From Gammaproteobacteria bacterium (GTDB taxonomy: Bacteria; Pseudomonadota; Gammaproteobacteria; Pseudomonadales; Azotimanducaceae), in the NCBI GenBank assembly GCA_021773565.1, contig JAJFJZ010000013.1, forward strand, positions 1-64,000: DNA of 64,000 bases, read 5' to 3'. The notes under the pieces are model-generated. The model saw nothing but the letters and a program-made list of their open reading frames with translations. It had not been told where the DNA came from and searched no databases. Position 1 is the stretch's first letter. Each line of letters opens with the position of its first letter. Made by a program: the position numbers and the translations under genes. Shown here piece after piece: positions 49,608-58,305 of this stretch.

Positions 49608-51530
49608 ATGACTAATCTAAAGCTTTCATCACCGTTTTCAGGATCATACGCGGTCTTGTTGTTTACCATTATGTTAAGTTCCTGCCCTGCTGCGGCACAG
49701 GAAAACACCTGGCAGCTTAATATAAAGAATGCCGATATTACTGAGTTTACCAATCAGGTAGCCGCAATGACCGGTAAGACATTCATCATAAGCCCCAAGG
49801 TGAAAGGCAAGGTGACTGTCATTTCCAATTCCAAAATGAATCGCGAAGGGATCTATCAGCTATTTCTCTCTGTCTTAAGGGTGCATGGGTTCACTACAAT
49901 CGAGAGCGGCAATATAGTTAAAATTGAACAACTAACCCTGGCCAAACAATCTCCAAGTACTACTGGCACTGCGTCCGGCGAGCAATTGGTTACCAGGGTA
50001 ATCGCTGTGAATAACCTGGACTCCCAGGAGTTGGTTAAGATTCTGCGACCGCTAATTCCGCAACAGGGTTCCATCGGCTTCCTAACCAATCCAAACGTGC
50101 TCATCATCGGCGATCATGTTGACAATATAGATCGGCTGGTAAAGTTGATTCGCCAGATTGATGTAGCTGATGAGGATGAGATCGAAGTAGTTCCGCTGCA
50201 ACACGCCTGGGTTGGCTCAATTGTTACTCTGCTGGAGAAACTGGCCCCACAGCAGATGGCGCAGGGTGCGAAGGGACCGCAACGTATTACTGTTATAGCA
50301 AATGAACGCGACAACAGTTTGATATTACGTGGTAAAAGCAAGTCTATTGCCGATGTTCTGAAACTGATTAAGAAACTGGATAAACCCGTTACGGCGAATG
50401 GATCTACCCGGGTATTCTATCTCGGTCATGCAGACGCACAGGATACAGCCCCCATTGTCAGTGAACTTGTAGCTACCAAAACTGCATCAGGTGATGGGAC
50501 CGAAAGTGGGCAGGAAACTAATATCCAGGCGGATCCGTCCCTGAACGCGATAGTTGCCAAGGCGGATCCCGCCATCATGCGTGAAATTGCCGATCTCATC
50601 GAAATGCTTGATATTCCCCGCACCCAGGTATTAATCGAGGCTGCAATTGTAGAAATTTCTCTGGATTACTCAAAAACACTCGGCGTATCCCTTGCCGGTG
50701 TCGACGCATCTGGGGAATCGGTTCCGCTGTTTAATACAGCACTTGGCGGCGCTCTCAATACACTTTTTCAGAATCTGGACCCCGATGGCAATATAGGCCC
50801 CATAGGAGCGACAGCATCTCTTGATACCCCTACGCTGGCGGTTGCCAAAATTGACACCGCCGGTGTGTCTTTTGCTGCGATTGTTCAAGCCTTGCAAAGT
50901 AATACAGAAGCCAATCTGTTATCTACACCGCACATTACTACTGTTGATAATAAGGAAGCTAAACTCTCGGTAGGCCAGGAAGTACCATTTCGCACCGGCT
51001 CATTTACAACGGGTAATAATGGTGCAAGCAATCCGTTTACAACCATACAGCGACAGGACGTAGGGCTTGAATTAATTGTTACGCCGCATGTCTACGATGG
51101 TTCACGAGTACGGCTGGAGATATCCCAGGAGGTTTCCAACGTTGTGCCTTCTGTGAGCATTGGTGAGGGCGGGTTTTCTGATATCGTCACCAACAAGCGT
51201 ACGCTTGAAACAACGGTTATTGTCGACGATCAGCAAACAATCGTGTTAGGTGGATTAATTCGTGATGATGTAACCAATGTAAAAAGCCAGGTACCTCTGT
51301 TAGGTAGCATTCCTCTGCTGGGTAAATTGTTTCAAAATAATTCGGTCACCAAAGTGAAACGTAGCCTGTTAATCTTTCTCAGACCTATAGTGCTACGTTC
51401 CAAACAGGACGTTGAAGATGTCACTCAAGAAAAATATCAGGACATTTGGGAAGTTATAATAGAGAGTTCTGGCCAACAAGGAAAAGAGGCTGCACCAATT
51501 GAAGATCTTTACAAAGGTTTTCCGAATTAG
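49608..51530 (+). CDS. gspD: Type II secretion system secretin GspD
   Basis: GspD forms the outer-membrane gate of the type II system. The 640-residue protein has a signal peptide (cleavage after PAAA near 30), N0 (WQLNIKNADITEFTNQVA), N1 to N3 domains, and the secretin domain with IVQALQSNTEANLLSTPHI, VGQEVPFRTGSF and SQVPLLGSIPLLGKLF. An S-domain appears short. It is followed by plsB, with gspE to gspM not in this window. Confidence 0.96.
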   Translation: MTNLKLSSPFSGSYAVLLFTIMLSSCPAAAQENTWQLNIKNADITEFTNQVAAMTGKTFIISPKVKGKVTVISNSKMNREGIYQLFLSVLRVHGFTTIESGNIVKIEQLTLAKQSPSTTGTASGEQLVTRVIAVNNLDSQELVKILRPLIPQQGSIGFLTNPNVLIIGDHVDNIDRLVKLIRQIDVADEDEIEVVPLQHAWVGSIVTLLEKLAPQQMAQGAKGPQRITVIANERDNSLILRGKSKSIADVLKLIKKLDKPVTANGSTRVFYLGHADAQDTAPIVSELVATKTASGDGTESGQETNIQADPSLNAIVAKADPAIMREIADLIEMLDIPRTQVLIEAAIVEISLDYSKTLGVSLAGVDASGESVPLFNTALGGALNTLFQNLDPDGNIGPIGATASLDTPTLAVAKIDTAGVSFAAIVQALQSNTEANLLSTPHITTVDNKEAKLSVGQEVPFRTGSFTTGNNGASNPFTTIQRQDVGLELIVTPHVYDGSRVRLEISQEVSNVVPSVSIGEGGFSDIVTNKRTLETTVIVDDQQTIVLGGLIRDDVTNVKSQVPLLGSIPLLGKLFQNNSVTKVKRSLLIFLRPIVLRSKQDVEDVTQEKYQDIWEVIIESSGQQGKEAAPIEDLYKGFPN

Positions 51531-53949
51531 AAGCACACTATTTTATCTACGCTTCGCGATTACGCGCAAACTTACAACCTGGTGGACAAGGCCGAATATT
51601 CTCGGCGCAGAGCGATTGCTACCCGACACCGACTATTGTTACGTTTTAAATGAACATTCCATTACCGATTTAGCCATTCTGGACCAAAGCTGTACGCAAC
51701 TTGGCCTGGCTAAGCCATCAGAGCCAATGGCAATGTTGAAATTTCACTACTTCTTTCTATCCCCGCGAAAAACCCTGTTCAGAAGTGCCAAAGGGGCACG
51801 TGCCCACCCAAAGTCATTGGTACAATTAACCGATTTCATACTCAACACCCCCGACAAGGCGCAGATAAACCTGTTGCCGGTATCCATCTTCTGGAGCCAT
51901 GCGCCGGACAAAGAACGATCGCTGTTCAAATTGCTTTTCTCTGAGCGCTGGAGAGTAACTTCCAGACTAAGGCGTTTACTGGATTTACTAATTAATAGAA
52001 AACACATTACGGTACAAATTGGCAATCCATTGGCCCTGCATACCTCAATCCAGAAAGGCCTGAAAGAAGCAGTGCAAACTGATCTGTTGTTGCGCCGGCA
52101 AATGCGAATTTTACGCGTACGGTTCAAAAAACACCGAACTGCATTCCTTGGCCCTGATCGATCCCATAGGAACACCTTGTTATCCAACATTACAAAAAGT
52201 AAATCTGTGCGTCTGGCAATAGCGCAATCAGAGAAAAAAAACCCGGAAAAGCTGGCTTTAAAGTATGCCAATACGATTGCTTCCGATATTTCCACGGTCA
52301 ATGTCCGTTTCCTCGCAGCTGCACTAAAGTGGTTCTGGAACAAAATCTACGCAGGCATAGAGGTAAAAGGACTGACCCACGTTTCCAGCGTCGCCGAGTC
52401 AGCAAGCATCGTGTACGTACCAACCCATCGCAGTCACATCGACTACCTGTTACTGGGCTACCTCTTGTATAGCCACGGTCTGCAATTGCCACATGTGGCA
52501 GCGGGCGACAACCTGAACATCCCTATTATTGGCGGCGTCCTGCGCAGAGGTGGTGCGTTTTATATGCGTCGCAGTTTTCGGGACGATCCCCTGTATGCTG
52601 CAGTGTTCAAGGAATATTTCACCCAACTTCTCATACGTGGCTACGCCATGAAATACTTTATTGAAGGTGGACGTACACGCACGGGGAGGTTATTGCCCGC
52701 AAAAACCGGCTTATTAAAAATGACCGTCGCTGCGCAAACAGAGCACCCGGAAAAACCAATTGTTCTGGTACCGGTATACATCGGATACGAAAAACTGATA
52801 GAAGCTAACAGTTACCTTAAGGAATTACGTGGTGAGCGAAAAACCCGGGAGTCAATCGGAGATCTGATACGCAATATTCGGCTGATTCGACAAAAATTTG
52901 GAAAAGTGTATGTGAATTTCGGAAGCCCAATCCATCTCAGAAATTATCTGGGTGAAAAGTCCATAATGGATTCAGATAATACTCGGGAGGCTGTCTCTAC
53001 CTCGCTAGGCAGAGAAATATTGGTGCGCATTAACGCCGTCAGCGCCATTAATCCGGTCAATCTTGTCGCGATGGTAACCCTTTGTACTCCAAAGCTGGCA
53101 ATCGATGAACACATGTTAATCAGCCAGATTGACCTCTATGTTTCACTACTTGGACGCATTTGTTCCGAAAACAATTTTGCGGACTATTCCTTCACAGAGC
53201 TGGATGGCGCTGCGTGTATTGAACACGTCGAGGCGCTTGGCATGTTACGACGCGAGCGATACGAAGCCGGTGACATTTTGCACCTGGACAATTTTAGCGG
53301 TGCACTTTTTACATGGTATAGAAACAACATTCTGCACACCCTGGCACTACCCGCACTGGTCGCGTGTTTTGTCGTTGACCGTCACCATCTAAGTGTCAAA
53401 AATATCTCGGATATGATTGAAACAGTCTATCCTTATCTCGCACAGGAGCTAAACATGCCTCCGGTGGATAATTCTCACCTGGATCATTGTCTGTCGAGCC
53501 TGTGCGAAAGCGGATTACTACGTTTACTTGACCCGGACGCGAATAGCTCGGGAGAGCAACGAGTCTATGCACCACCAGAACCGCATTCCCAGAACTATTA
53601 TCAGCTGGATCTGCTCTCCAGACTGATCATGCAAACACTTGAACGCTTTTACATTGTTATAGGATTACTCAACCAGGCGGGTAGCGGTGTACTGGATCTG
53701 GATTCCCTGGAAGAAAAGTGCATAAAAGTTGCCGAGCGAATTTCCCGTTTATACGGCCTGAATGCCCCGGAATTTTTTGACCGGAGATTATTTCATGGTT
53801 TTCTTGATGCATTGTTGAAGACAGGAGCCATTAGCGAGGATTCCAGGGGACGACTGGCATTCGATGAAATTATTCCCCGTGTCTGTTTACGAGCAAATCG
53901 GGTGATAAGAAAAGAGTTCAGGTATGCCGTATTGCGCAATCGCCAGTAA
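51499..53949 (+). CDS. plsB: Glycerol-3-phosphate acyltransferase PlsB
   Basis: PlsB acylates glycerol-3-phosphate at position 1, the first step of phospholipid synthesis, at the inner membrane. The 816-residue protein has all acyltransferase blocks: HX4D (H310 in PTHRSHIDYLLLGY), RRGGAFYMRRSFRDDPLY, YFIEGGRTRTGRLLPAKTG and VLVPVYIGYEKL. The TTG start at 51499 overlaps the gspD end by 32 bp; no ATG lies in the first 75 codons. CdsA, also in this window, acts further down the pathway. Confidence 0.96.
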   Translation: MKIFTKVFRIRSTLFYLRFAITRKLTTWWTRPNILGAERLLPDTDYCYVLNEHSITDLAILDQSCTQLGLAKPSEPMAMLKFHYFFLSPRKTLFRSAKGARAHPKSLVQLTDFILNTPDKAQINLLPVSIFWSHAPDKERSLFKLLFSERWRVTSRLRRLLDLLINRKHITVQIGNPLALHTSIQKGLKEAVQTDLLLRRQMRILRVRFKKHRTAFLGPDRSHRNTLLSNITKSKSVRLAIAQSEKKNPEKLALKYANTIASDISTVNVRFLAAALKWFWNKIYAGIEVKGLTHVSSVAESASIVYVPTHRSHIDYLLLGYLLYSHGLQLPHVAAGDNLNIPIIGGVLRRGGAFYMRRSFRDDPLYAAVFKEYFTQLLIRGYAMKYFIEGGRTRTGRLLPAKTGLLKMTVAAQTEHPEKPIVLVPVYIGYEKLIEANSYLKELRGERKTRESIGDLIRNIRLIRQKFGKVYVNFGSPIHLRNYLGEKSIMDSDNTREAVSTSLGREILVRINAVSAINPVNLVAMVTLCTPKLAIDEHMLISQIDLYVSLLGRICSENNFADYSFTELDGAACIEHVEALGMLRRERYEAGDILHLDNFSGALFTWYRNNILHTLALPALVACFVVDRHHLSVKNISDMIETVYPYLAQELNMPPVDNSHLDHCLSSLCESGLLRLLDPDANSSGEQRVYAPPEPHSQNYYQLDLLSRLIMQTLERFYIVIGLLNQAGSGVLDLDSLEEKCIKVAERISRLYGLNAPEFFDRRLFHGFLDALLKTGAISEDSRGRLAFDEIIPRVCLRANRVIRKEFRYAVLRNRQ

Positions 53950-53979
53950 AACAATTCATTTATCAAGACAATCACGCGC

Positions 53980-54726
53980 TCAGACCTCGCCCAAGCCTCT
54001 ATAAACGTCGAATCGCACAGTACGGGCACGTATCTGCCAGTCGGGTTTTAGAGCCACCGGGTCGGTCCGACGGCGTTTAAGCACTACCCGCATACTTGCC
54101 TTTCTTTGAGACAACTTGATGAGTTGCACTAAAGACTGCTCGGATACGGAAGAATCAACAAGCCGTACCAGGAGTTGCGCTCGCCGGTTCGGTAAAGCAT
54201 TTTTCTTGCGCAGAGCAAACATCGGATCGAGATAGATAACGTCATACTTCGGCGGGCCTGTTAGATTTTTGATAAATTTAACTACATCTCCACACTCAAC
54301 ACCTGCAGCACTGGAGCTTTGCGTTGAACTAAAACGATCCAGCGCGTCCCGAAGCAGCACATGCATTACCTGAGACCGCTCTACCAGTTGCACCTCACAC
54401 CCAAGACCCATCATAACCATCGCGTCTAGTCCAAAACCGGCCATCGCGTCCAGCACTTTTAAGCCGCCATGTTTGTCGATACCAATGCTGCGTGATAAAT
54501 GTGATTTTTTTCCGGATTTTATTCTCGCATCCACTTCATTAAGGTCTGCCGATGCTAATGCTCCTTCAGATTCAAACCCCAATTCCAGTCGTGCAGAGTG
54601 CGACCATAAAAAGAATCCCGACTCAACCAATGGTTTCCCTTCGCAAATTTCCACGGGCACCTTAAGAAGGTGCGCCGCCTGCTCCGCTCGCTGAAAATCA
54701 TCTTCGCTTGAAAAAATTCTTATCAT
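53980..54726 (-). CDS. rsmJ: 16S rRNA (guanine-N2) methyltransferase RsmJ
   Basis: RsmJ methylates G1516 of 16S rRNA. The SAM site VLDAMAGFGLDAMVMMGLGC and the target-base motif YLDPMFALRKKNALPNRR are the family signatures. The ATG at 54726 gives 248 residues, the typical size; an in-frame ATG at 54783 would overlap tsaB. It converges on plsB and follows tsaB. Confidence 0.9.
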   Translation of the reverse strand: MIRIFSSEDDFQRAEQAAHLLKVPVEICEGKPLVESGFFLWSHSARLELGFESEGALASADLNEVDARIKSGKKSHLSRSIGIDKHGGLKVLDAMAGFGLDAMVMMGLGCEVQLVERSQVMHVLLRDALDRFSSTQSSSAAGVECGDVVKFIKNLTGPPKYDVIYLDPMFALRKKNALPNRRAQLLVRLVDSSVSEQSLVQLIKLSQRKASMRVVLKRRRTDPVALKPDWQIRARTVRFDVYRGLGEV

Positions 54727-54761
54727 AAATCTTTGTCGTAATGAAATATCGCACCAGGTGG

Positions 54762-55547
54762 TTATGCAGTCTGCTTCTTCCATGGCTTGCTTCCCTGTAC
54801 ATACACAGGAACAGCCTCTGCAGTACTTACGAGTCGGCGCGCCTCCCCAGGTACTGCCAGCAGGCCTTGCGCGAACGGGCGAGTAACAAGCACCGTGGAA
54901 ATTCTGTTATCTGCATAAGTCGGTGCTGACGCGTGGGATTTCACAAGGTCTGGTTGCGGCAATGGAGTCTCATCAAATATCGCCAACCAGGCACCAGGCC
55001 CGGATTGTTTTTCCCCACCGGGTTTCAGGGCTGAATTCAACGTATATGAATCAGGGTACAAGGCGTTTGTCGGACAGATATCCTCCGCTCCCACAGCATT
55101 AAGTTCGCCGTTTTTAACTGCGTATATCCCTCGATAGTACTCACCGGGTCGTGATCGAATAAAGCTAATCACGCCACAACAATTGGGATGTAAAGAATAA
55201 TTTCCGGCAGCGAGTGCATGCAGGCTGGAAACAGCAAATATTTGCGTAGCAAAAGGCAGTGCCAATCCCTGCGTTACAGCAGCCGCAATGCGCGTACCTG
55301 TAAACGATCCAGGACCACATCCAAAAAATATAGCCGACAACTGAGATACTGAAGTCTGATTACGTACCAACAATTCGTGCACCATGCCCAAGAGTGCCCT
55401 ATTGTGAGATCGTGGGACTTCCTGCTCGATGGAATCCGTCCTGGTGTCCTTGGGACCGGCTATCTGAATCGCTACAGAACACGCTACTGTCGATGTCTCA
55501 ATCGCCAGTATTCGCTGCTGTTCTGATTGTGGTGGTGTACTATCCAT
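54762..55547 (-). CDS. tsaB: tRNA t6A modification protein TsaB
   Basis: TsaB is the non-catalytic scaffold of the TsaBDE complex that makes threonylcarbamoyl-adenosine at position 37 of ANN-decoding tRNAs. ILAIETSTVACSVAI near the start, SHNRALLGMVHELL and FFGCGPGSFTGTRIAAAVTQGLAL (about 92-115) are the family blocks. At 261 residues it is slightly long. Divergent from moeA, whose start is 23 bp away. Confidence 0.95.
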   Translation of the reverse strand: MDSTPPQSEQQRILAIETSTVACSVAIQIAGPKDTRTDSIEQEVPRSHNRALLGMVHELLVRNQTSVSQLSAIFFGCGPGSFTGTRIAAAVTQGLALPFATQIFAVSSLHALAAGNYSLHPNCCGVISFIRSRPGEYYRGIYAVKNGELNAVGAEDICPTNALYPDSYTLNSALKPGGEKQSGPGAWLAIFDETPLPQPDLVKSHASAPTYADNRISTVLVTRPFAQGLLAVPGEARRLVSTAEAVPVYVQGSKPWKKQTA

Positions 55548-55570
55548 CCATATATTGTACCGGGTAGATC

Positions 55571-56818
55571 ATGAATACACAGAACTTAATGAGTATAGAA
55601 TACGCACTGCAATTGATTCTCAAAACTGTTCCTCCCATGTCCCATTCTGCATATGAACCCGTAAATATTGATGCCGCACACAATCGAATCTGCTCGCACG
55701 ATATTACGGCACCTATCAGCATCCCCCCGTTTGCAGCATCCGCGATGGATGGATATGCAATCAATTCAGAAGACCCTCAATTCACGGGAGCACCGCCCTA
55801 CCAGCTTCGCGTTCAAGGTCGCAGTCTGGCTGGGCACCCTTTCCATGGAGAACTACAGAAAAATTGTTGTATACGCATTACTACCGGTGCCTGTATACCC
55901 GCGCGCGCAGATGCAATAGTTATACAAGAAAATGCGATACGCACTTCAGAGCAGATAGAAATAAGCCATCGGCCCGAAAAAAATGCGCATATACGTAATG
56001 TCGGTCAGGATGTCGGCGCCGGGCAGTTAATTTTATCTGCAGGTTCCAGATTAGGTGCACTGCAACTCGGATGGCTACAAGCCTGCGGAATAGCAAGTGT
56101 AAATGTGCTTCGTAAATTGAAAGTTTCAGTTTTTTCAACGGGCGACGAGCTGAGCTCTACCGGTAAATCACTAGCAGCAGGAGAAATTTATGATGCCAAT
56201 CGCCTGGTGTTAATAAAACTGATGGAACACTTTCCAGTTATCATCAGCGATCTGGGAATTTTGCCTGATGATGAAGACACAATAAGAAATGCACTCGGTG
56301 CTGCGGCTGAAAAATCGGACATTGTGCTCAGTTCCGGAGGTGTTTCTGTTGGCGATGCAGACTACGTCAGAAACATTGTCTCGGAAATTGGCCACCTTGA
56401 GCTCTGGAAAATCGCGATCAAGCCGGGAAAACCTGTCGCATTTGGAAAGATAGGGAAAGCAGTATTTTTTGGACTACCGGGTAATCCTGTATCAGCGATT
56501 GTGACCTACCTTTTGCTTGCGAAACCCGCGATTGAGAAAATGTGCGGTAAATCAAATGTGGATTCTCCCCTAAAAACCTTCGCTACTTTGGAAGGATCAA
56601 TTAGCCACTCACCGGGAAGAACAGAATTTCAACGCGCAACATGCTACCAGGATTCTGCTGCGGGGGGACTGCAGGTAAGTGTCAGTGAAGACCAGAGTTC
56701 CAATCGCTTCGCCAGCTTTCGCGATTGTAACTGTCTTATTGAATTATCATCAGATTCCAAACAACCGGTAACTGGAGACAGGGTAACAATACTGCCCCTG
56801 GAAGGTTTATTAACTTAA
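55571..56818 (+). CDS. moeA: Molybdopterin molybdenumtransferase MoeA
   Basis: MoeA inserts molybdate into adenylated molybdopterin to complete the cofactor. The 415-residue protein shows PPFAASAMDGYAI near residue 55, ITTGACIPARADAIV, FSTGDEL and the C-terminal SSGGVSVGDADYVRNIV and FFGLPGNPVSAIVTY. It stands alone here; no other moa, mob or mod gene adjoins it. Confidence 0.96.
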   Translation: MNTQNLMSIEYALQLILKTVPPMSHSAYEPVNIDAAHNRICSHDITAPISIPPFAASAMDGYAINSEDPQFTGAPPYQLRVQGRSLAGHPFHGELQKNCCIRITTGACIPARADAIVIQENAIRTSEQIEISHRPEKNAHIRNVGQDVGAGQLILSAGSRLGALQLGWLQACGIASVNVLRKLKVSVFSTGDELSSTGKSLAAGEIYDANRLVLIKLMEHFPVIISDLGILPDDEDTIRNALGAAAEKSDIVLSSGGVSVGDADYVRNIVSEIGHLELWKIAIKPGKPVAFGKIGKAVFFGLPGNPVSAIVTYLLLAKPAIEKMCGKSNVDSPLKTFATLEGSISHSPGRTEFQRATCYQDSAAGGLQVSVSEDQSSNRFASFRDCNCLIELSSDSKQPVTGDRVTILPLEGLLT

Positions 56819-56972
56819 TGCGGGTTATTGCGTGCCTGTAAGGCGCATCACAAATACATAAAACCAGGAGAAACCGGCACACTTGTATACCATGTACCGA
56901 TTCCTGCCTGCTTTACAAACCATCGTTAGCGACCGACACACCTAGCAGCTTTGCTAGTCGCTAGTTTTCCGG

Positions 56973-57461
56973 CTACTTCTTTTTAGCGGCTTTTCTCTTA
57001 GCTGGCTTTTTCTTAGCTACTTTTTTCTTAGCAACTTTCTTCTTGGCAACTTTCTTCTTGGCAACCTTTTTCTTGGCCACTTTCCTTTTGGCCACTTTCT
57101 TTTTGGCTACTTTCTTCTTGGCAACCTTTTTCTTGGCTACTTTCTTCTTAGCTACTTTCTTCTTAGCTACTTTCTTCTTAGCTACTTTCTTCTTAGCTAC
57201 TTTTTTCTTGGCTACTTTCTTCTTAGCTACTTTCTTCTTAGCTACTTTCTTCTTAGCTACTTTCCTCTTAGCTACTTTTTTCTTAGCTACCTTCTTCTTG
57301 GCAACTTTCTTCTTGGCAACTTTTTTCTTTGCTGCCTTTTTTGCTACAGTTTTCCGGGCAACTTTTTTCTTAGCTACCTTTTTCTTGGCTACTGTCTTTT
57401 TAGCAGCCTTCTTACGAGCTACCACTTTCTTTTTAGCAGCCTTTTTTTTTGCTTTAGCCAT
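56973..57461 (-). CDS. Histone H1-like Lys/Ala/Val repeat protein
   Basis: 162 residues, almost entirely Ala-Lys-Lys-Lys-Val pentads (about 28 of them) with a more varied N-terminal 45 residues and ending in [11 protein letters not shown]. The DNA shows a 15-bp period from about 57000 to 57330. Such proteins resemble histone H1 C-termini, Hc1/Hc2 of Chlamydia and AlgP of Pseudomonas, and are thought to bind and compact DNA. The ATG at 57461 follows a GGAG site. Repeat number is likely to vary between strains, and the sequence predicts a disordered, highly basic protein. It lies alone between moeA and adk. Confidence 0.85.
   Translation of the reverse strand: MAKAKKKAAKKKVVARKKAAKKTVAKKKVAKKKVARKTVAKKAAKKKVAKKKVAKKKVAKKKVAKRKVAKKKVAKKKVAKKKVAKKKVAKKKVAKKKVAKKKVAKKKVAKKKVAKKKVAKKKVAKRKVAKKKVAKKKVAKKKVAKKKVAKKKPAKRKAAKKK
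57000..57330. repeat. 15-bp tandem repeat inside the histone-like gene
   Basis: A TTTCTTCTTAGCTAC-like unit recurs about 22 times in phase with the KKKVA pentads. Units differ mainly at third codon positions (Leu/Lys/Ala synonyms), so the array is old enough to have drifted but retains the reading frame. Confidence 0.85.
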
Positions 57462-57630
57462 TTTAATCTCCTCGGCAAAAGTATCTTCCTGCTGATTTTT
57501 GAATTACAGAATTGTCGTTCAGCTACCAGCGATTGCATAATATTTGATTAAAAATTAATTGCTACCCCAAATTGCAATTAGTCGTCAATTAATTTTATTT
57601 ATTTTTAGTTCGAATAGTCAAAAATTGAGG

Positions 57631-58281
57631 CTATTTGTTTTCCAAAGCGAGTAAAATTTGATCCTTAATTTCTTCTACATCACCAAGCCCGTCCAGTTTT
57701 GAATATTTTAAAAACTTTTCAGATGCACGTCGCATATAAAATTCAACTAACGGATGTGTTTGTTCCCGATAAATTTCCAGGCGTTGCATGACTGTTTCTT
57801 CGGTGTCATCTTTTCTTTGAACCAGCACGTCTCCACTTATATCATCCCTGTTTTCGTGCATCGGTGGATTAAAGACAAGATGATACACTCGACCGGAAGC
57901 CTCGTGCACCCGTCTGCCTGCCAAACGCCTGACAATTTCTTCATCCGGTACGCTAATTTCAAGCACCGCATCAATGTTTATGTCTGCATCCACTAGCGCT
58001 TGCGCCTGCGGAATAGTGCGTGGAAAACCATCAAACAGAAAACCTTTCGTACAGTCTGGTTCTCCTATTCTTTGTTCAACCAGGCCAAGAATCAGCTCAT
58101 CAGATACCAGATTCCCTGCATCCATTACGGCTTTTGCCTCTTTACCAAGCGGACTTTGTGCCTTTACGGCAGCACGTAACATGTCGCCCGTAGAAATTTG
58201 TGGTATGTCATATCTGTCACAAATATATTGGGCTTGCGTGCCCTTACCGGCCCCGGGTGGCCCCAAAAGAATTACTCGCAT
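57631..58281 (-). CDS. adk: Adenylate kinase
   Basis: Adk interconverts ATP, ADP and AMP. The 216-residue long-form kinase has the P loop [11 protein letters not shown] at residue 7, [11 protein letters not shown], the AMP site [11 protein letters not shown] (about 84-94) and a LID (about 122-159) of the non-zinc type [19 protein letters not shown], without the four Cys. It precedes the separately read relA. Confidence 0.98.
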   Translation of the reverse strand: MRVILLGPPGAGKGTQAQYICDRYDIPQISTGDMLRAAVKAQSPLGKEAKAVMDAGNLVSDELILGLVEQRIGEPDCTKGFLFDGFPRTIPQAQALVDADINIDAVLEISVPDEEIVRRLAGRRVHEASGRVYHLVFNPPMHENRDDISGDVLVQRKDDTEETVMQRLEIYREQTHPLVEFYMRRASEKFLKYSKLDGLGDVEEIKDQILLALENK

Positions 58282-58305
58282 CCATTACCTCTTATTGAAT
58301 TACGT

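Noticed and set aside
57043-57495. 150-residue hydrophobic repeat protein (ATFFL repeats) on the plus strand
   Set aside because: It is the complement of the Lys/Ala-rich histone-like gene; the repeat opens all frames. The minus-strand reading has a ribosome site and a known family.
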